A DNA stretch of 64,000 nt from Tenacibaculum gallaicum (GCF_003387615.1 NZ_QUNS01000001.1:288241-352240); one strand, 5' to 3'. Positions 45,933 through 55,526 are shown, numbered from the stretch's first letter. Made by a program: numbers and translations. The notes: generated by a model from the letters alone, not told the origin.

Positions 45933-46316
45933 ATGAAAAAATTTGTATTAACTGCTTTAGCAATCGCTTTATCTTTCGGAACTATTACTGCTGCTTCAAC
46001 TTCATATGAAGCACCTGTGAAAACTAATCTAGAATACCCTAATGTAAGTACTTTTTGTAAGTTAATTAGAGCTGGAAACTTTGAGGCTGTAAAAGCTATG
46101 GTTGAAAACGGAACAGATATTAACAGAAAATCTACTGGATTAACTCCTTTAATGTTTGCTGCTAGATATAACAAAGTAGACATCGTTAAACTTTTAATTG
46201 ATAACGGAGCAAAATTAAAAACAAAGTCTGAAAGAGGATATACTGCCTTAGAATATGCTAAAATGTCGAAAGCACATGAGGCCTATAAAGTTATTTCTGT
46301 TGCTTTAGAAAAATAA
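45933..46316 (+). CDS. Secreted ankyrin-repeat protein
   Basis: 127 residues. Signal peptide (about 1-21, cleavage near ITAAS). Two to three ankyrin repeats: NFEAVKAMVENGTDINRKST, GLTPLMFAARYNKVDIVKLL, and RGYTALEYAKMSKAHEAYKV. Ankyrin repeats bind proteins. Periplasmic single-domain forms are common in Bacteroidota, with no known partner here. Single gene with its own terminator. Confidence 0.85.
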   Translation: MKKFVLTALAIALSFGTITAASTSYEAPVKTNLEYPNVSTFCKLIRAGNFEAVKAMVENGTDINRKSTGLTPLMFAARYNKVDIVKLLIDNGAKLKTKSERGYTALEYAKMSKAHEAYKVISVALEK

Positions 46317-46336
46317 TATAAAACTTGTTTAAAAGC

Positions 46337-46367
46337 AAAAAGTCTCATCTTTCGATGAGACTTTTTT
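46337..46367. terminator. Terminator between the ankyrin and aldehyde dehydrogenase genes
   Basis: AAAAGTCTCATC/GATGAGACTTTT stem with loop TTTC; A and T runs on either side let it serve both converging genes. Confidence 0.85.
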
Positions 46368-46389
46368 ATATTTAGAAAACTATGTTTTC

Positions 46390-47931
46390 TTATAAATCGA
46401 ACTTAATTCCTTGTGCTAAAGGTAATTCATCAGAATAGTTTACAGTATTTGTCTGACGACGCATGTATACTTTCCAAGCATCAGATCCAGACTCACGTCC
46501 ACCACCTGTTTCTTTTTCACCACCAAAAGCTCCTCCAATTTCAGCACCTGAGGTACCAATGTTTACATTTGCAATACCACAATCAGATCCTGCAAACGAT
46601 AAGAATTTTTCAGCTTCTTTCATTTCACTTGTCATGATTGAAGAAGATAACCCTTGCGCAACTCCGTTTTGTAATTCAATCGCGTTTTCAACCTCTCCAG
46701 AATACTTCATTAAGTATAAGATTGGAGCAAATGTTTCGTGTTGAACGATTTCAAAATGGTTTTCAGCTTCAATAATCGCTGGCTTCACATAACAACCACT
46801 TTCGTAACCTTCTCCTTCTAAAACTCCACCTTCAACTAATACGTTTCCTCCTTCAGCTTTCGCTTTTTCAATAGCTGCTAAATATGTATTTACAGAATCT
46901 TTATCAATTAATGGTCCAACGTGATTATTTTCATCTAATGGATTTCCTATTTTAATTTGACCATAAGCCCCAACAATAGCGTCTCTTACTTTATCATACA
47001 CAGATTCGTGAATAATTAAACGACGTGTTGATGTACAACGTTGACCACATGTACCTACAGCTCCAAATACAGCTCCAGGAACTACTACTTTTAAATCAGC
47101 AGTTGGAGTAATTATAATTGCATTATTTCCTCCTAATTCTAATAAAGATTTACCAAAACGCTCAGCAACTTTAGCACCAACAATACGTCCCATTCTTGTA
47201 GAACCAGTAGCAGAAACTAAAGGAATACGTGTATCTTCAGTAAGATATTCACCCACTTTATAATCTCCATTAACAATACAAGAAATTCCTTCTGGTAAAT
47301 TATTATCTTTTAAAACCTCTGCAATGATATTTTGACAAGCTACTGAACATAAAGGTGCTTTTTCTGAACCTTTCCATACACATACGTTACCACAAATCCA
47401 AGCCAACGCTGTATTCCAAGCCCAAACAGCCACAGGAAAGTTAAATGCTGATATAATACCAACAACACCTATTGGGTGCCATTGCTCTCTCATTACGTGT
47501 TCTGGTCTTTCAGATGGAATTACTTGTCCGTTTAACTGACGAGATAAACCTACAGCAAAATCACAGATATCAATCATTTCTTGCACCTCACCTAAACCTT
47601 CTTGGTAAGATTTACCCATTTCGTAAGAAACTAATTTACCTAACGGTTCTTTTAACTCTCTTAATTTGTTTCCAAATTGACGAACAATTTCTCCACGTTG
47701 AGGTGCAGGCATAGTTCTCCAAGTTTTAAATGCTGAAGTAGCAGCATCCATCACCTTTTCGTAATCTTCTTTGGTAGAAGCTTTTACTTTTCCTATTAAC
47801 TTTCCATCTACTGGTGAGTATGATTCAATAATTTCACCGTTTGAAAAGTTTACTGAACCTATTGAAGTTCCTTCATTTATTTCTTGTAAGCCTAAAGTAG
47901 CTAACGCTTCTTTAATACCAAAATCTGCCAT
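46390..47931 (-). CDS. Aldehyde dehydrogenase, ALDH7 (aminoadipate-semialdehyde) type
   Basis: 513 residues from ATG 47931 (MADFGIKEALATLGLQE); an upstream ATG at 48039 would add 36 unlikely residues. ALDH7 text: GVVGIISAFNFPVAVWAWNT, SATGSTRMGRIVGAKVAERF, LELGGNNAIII with the catalytic Glu region, and VFGAVGTCGQRCTSTRRL with the catalytic Cys. ANVNIGTSGAEIGGAFGGEK closes the NAD site. The likely role is oxidation of alpha-aminoadipate semialdehyde in lysine breakdown or of related aldehydes. No lysine-pathway genes are nearby. Confidence 0.9.
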   Translation of the reverse strand: MADFGIKEALATLGLQEINEGTSIGSVNFSNGEIIESYSPVDGKLIGKVKASTKEDYEKVMDAATSAFKTWRTMPAPQRGEIVRQFGNKLRELKEPLGKLVSYEMGKSYQEGLGEVQEMIDICDFAVGLSRQLNGQVIPSERPEHVMREQWHPIGVVGIISAFNFPVAVWAWNTALAWICGNVCVWKGSEKAPLCSVACQNIIAEVLKDNNLPEGISCIVNGDYKVGEYLTEDTRIPLVSATGSTRMGRIVGAKVAERFGKSLLELGGNNAIIITPTADLKVVVPGAVFGAVGTCGQRCTSTRRLIIHESVYDKVRDAIVGAYGQIKIGNPLDENNHVGPLIDKDSVNTYLAAIEKAKAEGGNVLVEGGVLEGEGYESGCYVKPAIIEAENHFEIVQHETFAPILYLMKYSGEVENAIELQNGVAQGLSSSIMTSEMKEAEKFLSFAGSDCGIANVNIGTSGAEIGGAFGGEKETGGGRESGSDAWKVYMRRQTNTVNYSDELPLAQGIKFDL

Positions 47932-48045
47932 ATTTTTATATTCTAATTTTAGTTGTTTAAATTTAAAGCTCAAAACTACGAATAATTTTACAATTAATAA
48001 ATTAAACAAACACAGTTGTTTTTGTTTAAAAATTAACAAATAATC

Positions 48046-49098
48046 ATGAAAAACATTTATTACTTTCTATCTTTACTGGTAACATTAACAGCTTGTAATT
48101 CGCCTAAAACAACTTCAAATAAACAAAATGATACTCCTGTAAATGAGTTCGCTATTATTATTCATGGAGGAGCTGGAACTATTCTGAAAAAGAATATGAC
48201 CCCTGAAAAAGAAGCTGCTTATAAAGCTAAACTAGAAGAAGCTATAAAAACAGGATATAAAATTTTAAAAAATGGCGGTTCTAGTGGTGATGCTGTTGTA
48301 AAAACTATTCAAGTAATGGAAGAATCTCCTCTGTTTAATGCGGGGAAAGGAGCTGTGTTTACCCATGATGAAACGAATGAACTTGATGCCTCTTTTATGG
48401 ATGGAAAAACATTGAATGCGGGAGCTGTAGCAGGTGTAAGTACTATTAAGAGTCCAATTGAGGCTGCTAGGACTGTAATGACAAATTCTGACCATGTGAT
48501 GTTATCTGGAAAAGGAGCTTCTCAATTTGCTAAAGAACAAGGATTGAAAATTGTAGATCCAAGTTATTTTTATACTGAAAGTCGTTTCAAATCTTTACAA
48601 CGAATTAAGGACAAAGAAAAAACAGCATTAGACCATGATGATAAAGAAGCTGCTTTTTATAATGCTGATATTAAAAATAGTAAGTTTGGTACTGTTGGTT
48701 GTGTGGCTTTAGATAAAAATGGAAATATTACTGCGGGAACTTCTACCGGTGGTATGACTAATAAACGTTGGGGGCGTATTGGAGATTCTCCTATTATTGG
48801 TTCGGGTACCTATGCTAATAATAAAACTTGCGGTGTTTCTTCTACTGGTTGGGGTGAATATTTTATACGATCACAAGTAGCTTACGATATTTCTGCACAA
48901 ATGGAATATCAACAAAAATCATTAAAAGAAGCTACCAAAGATGTTATTCAAAACAAACTAACCAAACTTGGTGGAACTGGTGGTGTGGTTGCACTTGATA
49001 AAAACGGTAATATGTCTTTTGAATTTAATACTTCGGGAATGTACAGGGCATCAATGAATGATAAAGGTGATTTGATTATAAAAATTTACAACGATTAA
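48046..49098 (+). CDS. Isoaspartyl peptidase / L-asparaginase (Ntn hydrolase)
   Basis: 350 residues. Lipoprotein-like signal (LLVTLTACNSPK). IIIHGGAGT (37-45) begins the alpha chain, and GTVGCVALDKNGNITAGTST contains the nucleophile Thr216, exposed by self-cleavage after Gly215. KRWGRIGDSPIIGSGTYA forms the substrate pocket. The enzyme cleaves isoaspartyl dipeptides and asparagine. Its 3' end overlaps the convergent anti-sigma gene by four bases. Confidence 0.92.
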   Translation: MKNIYYFLSLLVTLTACNSPKTTSNKQNDTPVNEFAIIIHGGAGTILKKNMTPEKEAAYKAKLEEAIKTGYKILKNGGSSGDAVVKTIQVMEESPLFNAGKGAVFTHDETNELDASFMDGKTLNAGAVAGVSTIKSPIEAARTVMTNSDHVMLSGKGASQFAKEQGLKIVDPSYFYTESRFKSLQRIKDKEKTALDHDDKEAAFYNADIKNSKFGTVGCVALDKNGNITAGTSTGGMTNKRWGRIGDSPIIGSGTYANNKTCGVSSTGWGEYFIRSQVAYDISAQMEYQQKSLKEATKDVIQNKLTKLGGTGGVVALDKNGNMSFEFNTSGMYRASMNDKGDLIIKIYND

Positions 49099-50453
49099 AA
49101 CTGGTAGTTTATACCTGTATAAACTCCTATAAAATAAGGTTGAAACCCATTTGAATCATTTTTAAATGTATTTAACTGGGTTTTTAGCATCGGGTTTATA
49201 TTTAAAGACCATTTTTTGCTAAACTTATAGCTAAAGTCTACCCCTAAATTTCCACTAAAATTAATACTATTTAAATTACTAGCTTCTCCTGAAGTTGAAA
49301 AAACAGTAGTTTTTAAATCTACTTCATTCTTATTTAAAAATAAGGAACTAAAACCAACTACTAATTGTGTTTTTAACTTTTTTCCTTCTATTACGCTATA
49401 TTTAACTTCCACCGGAACTTCAATATATCCGTAACTTTGGTTTAACTCACCATCAAGGCTTCCTGAACTTATAGATACAGAGTTTGTACTAAAATCTGTT
49501 TGAGAAGTATCATTTAATGTATAATTCTCTCCAGAACTAAAGGCTACATTAGAGCTGCTTGATTCTACAGGGTTTACAGCTACATTAGTATTAGAATACC
49601 CCATTTCTTGTAAATGTATCCCCGATTGAAGTGTCCATTTTTTATTTAATTGATATGCTACTTGTATTCCGTAGGAATAACTTGTATTTCCTTTTGTAGT
49701 GTTTGATAAATTTACATCTATAGGGGATGATTCAGAAAATGAATTAGAGTTTAATACAGCTACAGTTGGTGAAACAGTCCACAGTTTCTTTTTTTCTTCC
49801 TCTTCTTTTTTGTTTTCTTCACCATTTACAACTGCTAAAAAGTCTTTTTTAGGTTTTACAACCTTATAAATTGTATCCTTTTCTTTTTTAAGAACTGGCA
49901 AGCTATTTTCAAGCTTGCCAGTAGAGTTTTCTTCTTTCACAACATCTTTTTTAGCCAGTAAAGCCCCTTCAACTACTCTACTTGACACATTATTGCTATC
50001 TTTTTCTTGCAACTCTTTTTTGCTAACCTTCACAACATGATTAGCGGTTAAAACTCCATTTTCATGAAGCTTTTCTTTCAATACTTTTTTCTTTTTCGTT
50101 TCTTCTTTTACGATAGGTGTTTCTCTTATATTTTCTTTTGTTGGTTTTATCAATAAATTATCTTTTAATTCCTCTTTTTTATTTTCTTGATCTTCTGGTA
50201 CTGGTTTTGGCGATTCAACGAGAATTGCATCTGTATCCTCTATATTTTCTTGTTCATTAGCAAAGGGATAAAGCAAAAGACCTAAAACAAGTATAGCAGC
50301 AACCCCTCCAGAAAACCACCAAATAGGAAAAACACGTTGTTTTTTCTTTTTTTGTAGTTTTTCTTCAATAGCATTCCATACGCTTTCATTAGGAGTTACC
50401 TCCAAATCTTTAAGTTTTTCTTGAAATAGTCTATCGATGTTTTTTTCTTCCAT
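49095..50453 (-). CDS. Anti-sigma-like membrane protein with C-terminal beta-barrel
   Basis: 452 residues. Residues 1-40 resemble the cytoplasmic part of anti-sigma factors (IDRLFQEKLKDLEVTPNESV), one membrane helix follows at about 44-62, then a long Lys/Glu-rich linker (65-215). The last 210 residues look like an outer-membrane beta-barrel (SYGIQVAYQLNKKWTLQSGI, YGYIEVPVEVKYSVI, FSYKFSKKWSLNINPMLKTQ). An inner-membrane anti-sigma end and a barrel end joined by a linker could span the periplasm. It starts three bases after the sigma gene and probably regulates that sigma factor. Confidence 0.75.
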   Translation of the reverse strand: MEEKNIDRLFQEKLKDLEVTPNESVWNAIEEKLQKKKKQRVFPIWWFSGGVAAILVLGLLLYPFANEQENIEDTDAILVESPKPVPEDQENKKEELKDNLLIKPTKENIRETPIVKEETKKKKVLKEKLHENGVLTANHVVKVSKKELQEKDSNNVSSRVVEGALLAKKDVVKEENSTGKLENSLPVLKKEKDTIYKVVKPKKDFLAVVNGEENKKEEEEKKKLWTVSPTVAVLNSNSFSESSPIDVNLSNTTKGNTSYSYGIQVAYQLNKKWTLQSGIHLQEMGYSNTNVAVNPVESSSSNVAFSSGENYTLNDTSQTDFSTNSVSISSGSLDGELNQSYGYIEVPVEVKYSVIEGKKLKTQLVVGFSSLFLNKNEVDLKTTVFSTSGEASNLNSINFSGNLGVDFSYKFSKKWSLNINPMLKTQLNTFKNDSNGFQPYFIGVYTGINYQF

Positions 50454-50456
50454 CAG

Positions 50457-50999
50457 TTATGCGTTTTCCTCTTTTGCTTGATACCGTTCCATTTCCTTTT
50501 TCAATATCTGTCTTGCTCGTGATAAATTTGATTTTGATGTTCCTACAGAAATATTTAATAGTTCTGCTATTTCTTTATGTGAGTAATTATCTAATACATA
50601 TAAATTAAAAACTAAACGATACCTGTCTGGTAAATTTTGAATTAAATCTAACAAAACATCAATATTAACATTTTCTGTTTCAAGGGCTACTTCTTCAACT
50701 ATTTCCTCATCAGGAGCTTCTGAAACTAAGTGTAAAGGTGATTTTTCTCTATACTTTTGTAATGCTGTATTTATGGTTATTCTTTTCATCCACCCTTCAA
50801 AAGAACCTTTATGTTGATATTGAGGCATCTTTTTAAAAATAGTTAAAAAACTATCTTGTAAAGTATCTTCCGCATCTTGATAATTACGAGAGTACTTTAA
50901 ACAAAGTGCAAAAAGTTTACCAGAAAATAACTGGTAAACTTGAGCTTGCGCTGTGATATTTTGATGACAGCATCCTTGTATGAGTTTTTCTAAATTGAT
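50457..50999 (-). CDS. ECF sigma factor with non-standard start
   Basis: Region 2 text (NLEKLIQGC, VYQLFSGKLFALCLKYSRNY, QDAEDTLQDSFLTIFKKM) lies upstream of the first ATG at 50828. Region 4 (RYRLVFNLYVLDNYSHKEIA, ELLNISVGTSKSNLSRARQI) completes a normal ECF factor of about 180 residues. Between the in-frame stop just upstream and ATG 50828 there is no ATG, GTG or TTG. Comparison with the common MNLEKLI start points to ATC at 50999-50997 (or ATT slightly upstream) as start codon. A mutated start or a base error are the alternatives. It sits one base after the stop of the upstream lipoprotein gene and three bases before the anti-sigma gene. Confidence 0.75.
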   Translation of the reverse strand: MNLEKLIQGCCHQNITAQAQVYQLFSGKLFALCLKYSRNYQDAEDTLQDSFLTIFKKMPQYQHKGSFEGWMKRITINTALQKYREKSPLHLVSEAPDEEIVEEVALETENVNIDVLLDLIQNLPDRYRLVFNLYVLDNYSHKEIAELLNISVGTSKSNLSRARQILKKEMERYQAKEENA

Positions 51000-51000
51000 G

Positions 51001-51405
51001 TTACAAATTTACTGGAATTACCACTTCTTCGTATACATCTTCTCCTTCATCATTTTTACCTTTCCAAAACTTAAAAACATAATCTTCTTCCTGAGTTGCC
51101 TCAACAGGAAAAGCATATTCTTCTTGTCTCTCTTCTTCAGTACAAGCAACATCAAGAGCTACTATTGCTGTACCAGCTACAATTCTGGTTGTATCTACTT
51201 TTTGGTAGTATAATCCATCAAAAGAATAACAACTATTAGGCAACGTATACTTTATCTTAATTGTATCAACTTCTCCGAATGTAAAACTTTCAGGAGTTGT
51301 AGCACTATCAACCTTTAAAAACTCATACCTAACATTAGGGCCGTCATCATCTAAACAAGAATAAAACGTAAATACACTTAAAAAAAGAATTAAAATTTTT
51401 TTCAT
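51001..51405 (-). CDS. Hypothetical lipoprotein
   Basis: 134 residues. Lipoprotein signal with Cys at TFYSCLDDDGP. A small beta-rich mature domain follows (FGEVDTIKIKYTLPNSCYSF, GTAIVALDVACTEEERQEEY, YVFKFWKGKNDEGEDVYEEV). No known domain. It lies directly upstream of the ECF sigma gene on the same strand with one base between them, so it may be the first gene of that operon. Confidence 0.7.
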   Translation of the reverse strand: MKKILILFLSVFTFYSCLDDDGPNVRYEFLKVDSATTPESFTFGEVDTIKIKYTLPNSCYSFDGLYYQKVDTTRIVAGTAIVALDVACTEEERQEEYAFPVEATQEEDYVFKFWKGKNDEGEDVYEEVVIPVNL

Positions 51406-51512
51406 GACATATATAATTGGGGTTATTATTATTTTAATTTTCTATGGTTTATATACTAGATGAAAAAAAATTAAAAAGGTTGCGTCGAATACTCTTACTT
51501 TTGTAGAAGTTT

Positions 51513-52487
51513 ATGAAAAACACCATTTTTAACATACAGTCTACAGAAGATTTCAATAAAACTGCACTACAAGTTTTTAAACATCAGTTTACAAACAACA
51601 AGGTGTATCGTTCTTTTTGCGATTTAATATATGTTCATCCATCTGATGTAAACACTATTGAACAAATTCCGTTTTTACCTATTCAGTTTTTTAAAACTCG
51701 TGAGGTACTTTCTTCTACCGAAGAAATTCAAGAAACTTTTACAAGTTCAGGAACTACAGGAAGTACAACCAGTAAGCATTTAGTTACTGATTTATCTTGG
51801 TACGAAACCAGTTACTTAAAAGGGTTTGATTATTTTTATGGAAATATAGAGGACTATGTAGTATTAGCTTTATTACCTAATTATTTAGAACGTAAAGGAT
51901 CCTCTTTAATTTATATGGTAGATGATTTAATTAAACGTTCTAAAAACCCTGAAAGTGGATTTTACCTCAACAATTTAGATGAACTTGCTCAAAAGCTTAC
52001 ACATATAGATTCACAAGGAAAAAAAGTATTACTTATAGGTGTTTCTTTCGCTTTGTTAGATTTAATAGAACAATATGATTTCAATCTTTCTAATACTATC
52101 ATTATGGAAACTGGTGGAATGAAAGGAAGAAGAAAAGAACTTATTCGTAACGAACTACATACTATTTTAAGTAACGGATTTGGTGTAAATGAAATTCATT
52201 CTGAATATGGAATGACAGAATTATTAAGTCAAGGATATTCAAAAGGAAATAGTGTTTTTTACTGTCCACCTTGGATGCAAATCTTAACTCGTGATACTGA
52301 AGATGCTTTAACGATTTTACCTAAAGGAAAATCAGGCGGAATTAATGTTATTGATTTGGCAAACTATAATTCTTGTTCTTTCATAGCTACGCAAGATTTA
52401 GGAAAGGTATACCACAAGAATCGTTTTGAAATTATTGGTCGTTTTGATAACTCTGATATTAGAGGTTGTAATTTAATGGTTTTATAA
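51513..52487 (+). CDS. LuxE-like acyl-protein synthetase
   Basis: 324 residues. FTSSGTTGSTTSKH (76-89) is the AMP/acyl-binding loop of the adenylate-forming superfamily in the LuxE form, and GVNEIHSEYGMTELLSQGYS is the second motif. LuxE proteins activate fatty acids. No other lux genes are present, so a role in light production is excluded; solo copies in Flavobacteriia may activate acyl groups for lipid or secondary metabolism. TACTTTTG just before the ATG is a -7-like box. Confidence 0.82.
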   Translation: MKNTIFNIQSTEDFNKTALQVFKHQFTNNKVYRSFCDLIYVHPSDVNTIEQIPFLPIQFFKTREVLSSTEEIQETFTSSGTTGSTTSKHLVTDLSWYETSYLKGFDYFYGNIEDYVVLALLPNYLERKGSSLIYMVDDLIKRSKNPESGFYLNNLDELAQKLTHIDSQGKKVLLIGVSFALLDLIEQYDFNLSNTIIMETGGMKGRRKELIRNELHTILSNGFGVNEIHSEYGMTELLSQGYSKGNSVFYCPPWMQILTRDTEDALTILPKGKSGGINVIDLANYNSCSFIATQDLGKVYHKNRFEIIGRFDNSDIRGCNLMVL

Positions 52488-52545
52488 TCCTTTTTATTTT
52501 TTTGCTATCTTACCTTGCTATTAACCTCTATTAGTTCAAGGTATT

Positions 52546-53832
52546 ATGAAAAACTGGGCAGAAAATGTACAGTGGAATCCATCAACTGTTGCTTTCCCTC
52601 ATTCAGAAAATGAAATTCAACAACTTGTTTTAAAAGCGATTCGATTTAATCAAAAAATTCGGGTTATTGGTTCAGGTCATTCCTTTACTTCGCTATGTAG
52701 TACTGATGAAATATTGGTGACTCTCGATAATTTTCAAGGAATTATTTCGGTAAACAAAGAAAAAAATCAAGCCACTGTAAAAGCAGGAACAAAGCTTTCA
52801 TTATTAGGAGAATTGTTATTTAATAAAGGACTAGCTATGGAAAACATGGGAGATATCAACGTTCAATCAATTGCAGGAGCTATTAGTACAGGAACACACG
52901 GAACAGGTGTCGGACTTAAATCCATCAGCAACCAAGTAATCGGATTAAAATTTGTGAATGGAAAGGGTGAAATTATGGAGTGTTCTACCTCAAAAAACAC
53001 AGAGCTATTCAAAGCAGCACAAGTGTCTTTAGGATGCTTAGGAATTATTACAGAGGTTACTTTACAATGTGTGCCAACCTACAAACTAAAGCTTCAAAAC
53101 AAAAAAGAAAAATTAAGTGATGTTTTGACAACCTTGGACGAAAGAAACTCTCAAAATAGAAATTTTGAATTTTACTGGATTCCTTATACCAATACTGCTT
53201 GGACAAAAACTTCAAACGTTGTAGAAGATTCTGAACCCGATAAAGTGAATTTTTTCAACTACTGGACTGAATATATACTAGAAAACCATGTTTTTAAACT
53301 CATGTGTGAATATGCTAATCTTTTTCCATCACAAAATAAAACAGTAGCTAACATCACTGCGGCCAGTATAAGCAACGTGAAAAAAGTATATCACAGCCAT
53401 AAAGTATATGCCACCCAACGAATGGTAAAATTTCATGAAATGGAATACAATATTCCTGCAGAAGCTTATCATGATGTGTTTAAAGATGTGCAAAAAATTG
53501 TCAACTCTAAGAAATTCAATATTCATTTTCCTATTGAGAATCGCTGGGTTAAAGGTGATGATGTATACATGAGCCCTGCTTACAATAGAGACTCTGCTTA
53601 TATCGCATGCCATGTCTACAATAAAAAAGATAGCAGTGCTTATTTTGCTGCTTTAGAAGAAGTTTTTAAAGCTTATGATGGAAGACCTCACTGGGGTAAA
53701 ATGAATACGTTTAATACAGAAGAAATTGCAAAAGCATATCCAAAATTTACGGAGTTTATGACTTTTAGAAAAGAACACGATCCAAAAAATATATTTGTGA
53801 ATCCATATATTCAAAAACTGTTAAGTATTTAA
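52546..53832 (+). CDS. FAD-linked oxidoreductase (sugar-lactone oxidase-like)
   Basis: 428 residues. FAD_binding_4 domain at 1-170 with VIGSGHSFTSLCSTDEILVT and SIAGAISTGTHGTGVGLKSI, followed by an ALO (D-arabinono-1,4-lactone oxidase) domain ending in GRPHWGKMNTF and FRKEHDPKNIFVNPY. Enzymes of this group oxidise sugar lactones or alditols with oxygen or another acceptor. No signal peptide. The D-threonine-aldolase-like gene begins four bases after the stop, so the two are coupled. Confidence 0.87.
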   Translation: MKNWAENVQWNPSTVAFPHSENEIQQLVLKAIRFNQKIRVIGSGHSFTSLCSTDEILVTLDNFQGIISVNKEKNQATVKAGTKLSLLGELLFNKGLAMENMGDINVQSIAGAISTGTHGTGVGLKSISNQVIGLKFVNGKGEIMECSTSKNTELFKAAQVSLGCLGIITEVTLQCVPTYKLKLQNKKEKLSDVLTTLDERNSQNRNFEFYWIPYTNTAWTKTSNVVEDSEPDKVNFFNYWTEYILENHVFKLMCEYANLFPSQNKTVANITAASISNVKKVYHSHKVYATQRMVKFHEMEYNIPAEAYHDVFKDVQKIVNSKKFNIHFPIENRWVKGDDVYMSPAYNRDSAYIACHVYNKKDSSAYFAALEEVFKAYDGRPHWGKMNTFNTEEIAKAYPKFTEFMTFRKEHDPKNIFVNPYIQKLLSI

Positions 53833-53836
53833 TTCT

Positions 53837-55015
53837 ATGGATATGTATTTTAAAACCCTAAATAAAGAACTAAAAAACTACCAACGAGCGATTCCTTGTT
53901 TGTTAGTAGATTTAGATATTTTAGATGAAAATATTGCAGAAGCGCTTTCTAATTTTAGAAATAATGCTTCACTCAGAGTTGTAGTAAAATCATTGCCCTC
54001 AGTTCAATTGATTGATTATATCTTACAAAAAACAAACTCTAATAAGTTGATGGTATTTCATCAACCTTTTTTATCCGATTTAGCTGCTCGATTAAATAAC
54101 AAAGCAAATATTTTATTGGGCAAACCCATGCCTATAAAAACAGCGGAGTATTTTTATAACAACTTACCTCAACTACATAACGGATTAAATCCGTACACGC
54201 AAATTCAATGGTTGGTAGATACCGAAAAAAGAATTAAAGAATACATCAACTTAGCCAAACAACTCAATCAAAAATTACGATTAAACATTGAAATTGATGT
54301 GGGATTACATCGCGGTGGATTTTCTTCCGTACAAACCTTAAAAAAAGGATTATCATTGATTCAAAAAAATCAAGAATTTGTGGAGTTTTCAGGATTTATG
54401 GGCTACGATCCTCATGTGGTAAAACTTCCAACAATTATTCGTTCTGAAAAAAAGGCATTGCAGTTAGCCAATCAGTTTTATGAACAATGTAAAAATTTGC
54501 TTCAAAAAGAATTCCCTTTATTATGGAACGAGAGTTTAACTTTTAACGGAGCCGGAAGCCCAACCTTAAACTTACATAAAGAACAAAATTCTCCAATAAA
54601 CGATATTGCCATTGGCTCATGCTTTGTAAAACCTACAACTTTTGACATTCCTTCTTTAAAAAACTACATTCCTGCAGCTTTTATTGCCACACCTGTTTTA
54701 AAAACTTTTTCAAACACTACGTTACCAGGATTAGAAGCTTTAAAGAATCTATTCACTAAAAAATCAGCCTTTATTTATGGTGGTTTTTGGAAAGCTAACT
54801 ATTACTATCCTAAAGGAATAAAACAGAATAATTTGTTTGGAGCATCTACCAATCAAACCATGATTAATATTCCTAAAAATGCATCTTTACAGGTAGATGA
54901 TTTTGTGTTTTTAAGACCACACCAAAGTGAATTTGTTTTTCTTCAATTCGGAGAAATTTTACCCATTAGAAAAGATAAAATTCAACAGCCTTGGCAATTA
55001 TTAAACAATTCCTAG
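53837..55015 (+). CDS. D-threonine-aldolase-like PLP enzyme
   Basis: 392 residues. Alanine-racemase-like N-terminal barrel: IPCLLVDLDILDENIAEAL with the PLP Lys51 in VVVKSLPSVQL, and NIEIDVGLHRGGFSSVQTLK. The C-terminal DSD1-like domain (about 280-392) contains RPHQSEFVFLQFGEILPI, whose His supplies the metal site of D-threonine aldolases and D-serine dehydratases. The true substrate is not known. Probably co-transcribed with the upstream oxidase. Confidence 0.85.
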   Translation: MDMYFKTLNKELKNYQRAIPCLLVDLDILDENIAEALSNFRNNASLRVVVKSLPSVQLIDYILQKTNSNKLMVFHQPFLSDLAARLNNKANILLGKPMPIKTAEYFYNNLPQLHNGLNPYTQIQWLVDTEKRIKEYINLAKQLNQKLRLNIEIDVGLHRGGFSSVQTLKKGLSLIQKNQEFVEFSGFMGYDPHVVKLPTIIRSEKKALQLANQFYEQCKNLLQKEFPLLWNESLTFNGAGSPTLNLHKEQNSPINDIAIGSCFVKPTTFDIPSLKNYIPAAFIATPVLKTFSNTTLPGLEALKNLFTKKSAFIYGGFWKANYYYPKGIKQNNLFGASTNQTMINIPKNASLQVDDFVFLRPHQSEFVFLQFGEILPIRKDKIQQPWQLLNNS

Positions 55016-55069
55016 CTGTAATTGTAATGTTCATTGTTTTTCATCGACTACTCATAAAATCTACAAACA

Positions 55070-55525
55070 ATGAAAAACTTTTTTACACTGCTTTTGGTAG
55101 TAATTTCTACTGCATTGTACGCTCAAAAAACTGATTATAATACCAAAAAAGGCTACGTGTCCGAAGGTTACGACGTTGTTTCTTACTTTACAAATAGTGA
55201 ACCTATTGAAGGAAAAAAGAAGTTTCAAACAACTTACGACGGAGCAAAATTTAAATTTTCTTCGGAAAAAAACTTAGTGCTCTTCAAAGAAAACCCAACA
55301 AAATATATTCCTCAATATGGTGGGTATTGTGCTTACGCGGTAGCCGCTAAAAAAACAAAAATGTATATAGATGCTGAGGCTTATGAAATTAGAGATGGTA
55401 AATTATATCTTTTTTATAGTTCGTGGATTTCTAGTAAACTTGATGATTGGAAAAATGGTGATACTAAAAAATTACAAGCTCAAGGAGATAAAAATTGGGA
55501 AGAACTAAAACATAAAAAGGATTAA
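55070..55525 (+). CDS. Secreted YHS-domain protein, copy 1
   Basis: 151 residues. Signal peptide (about 1-18, ALYAQ). YHS domain text: GYDVVSYFTNSEPIEGKKKF, FKFSSEKNLVLFKENPTKYI and PQYGGYCAYAVAAKKT. YHS domains are often linked to metal or redox proteins. The function is unknown. The next gene is a close paralogue one base downstream, so this is a tandem duplication within one transcript. Confidence 0.85.
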   Translation: MKNFFTLLLVVISTALYAQKTDYNTKKGYVSEGYDVVSYFTNSEPIEGKKKFQTTYDGAKFKFSSEKNLVLFKENPTKYIPQYGGYCAYAVAAKKTKMYIDAEAYEIRDGKLYLFYSSWISSKLDDWKNGDTKKLQAQGDKNWEELKHKKD

Positions 55526-55526
55526 A

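Noticed and set aside
51513-52487. Bioluminescence operon
   Set aside because: Only a LuxE-like gene is present; luxC, luxD, luxA and luxB are absent.
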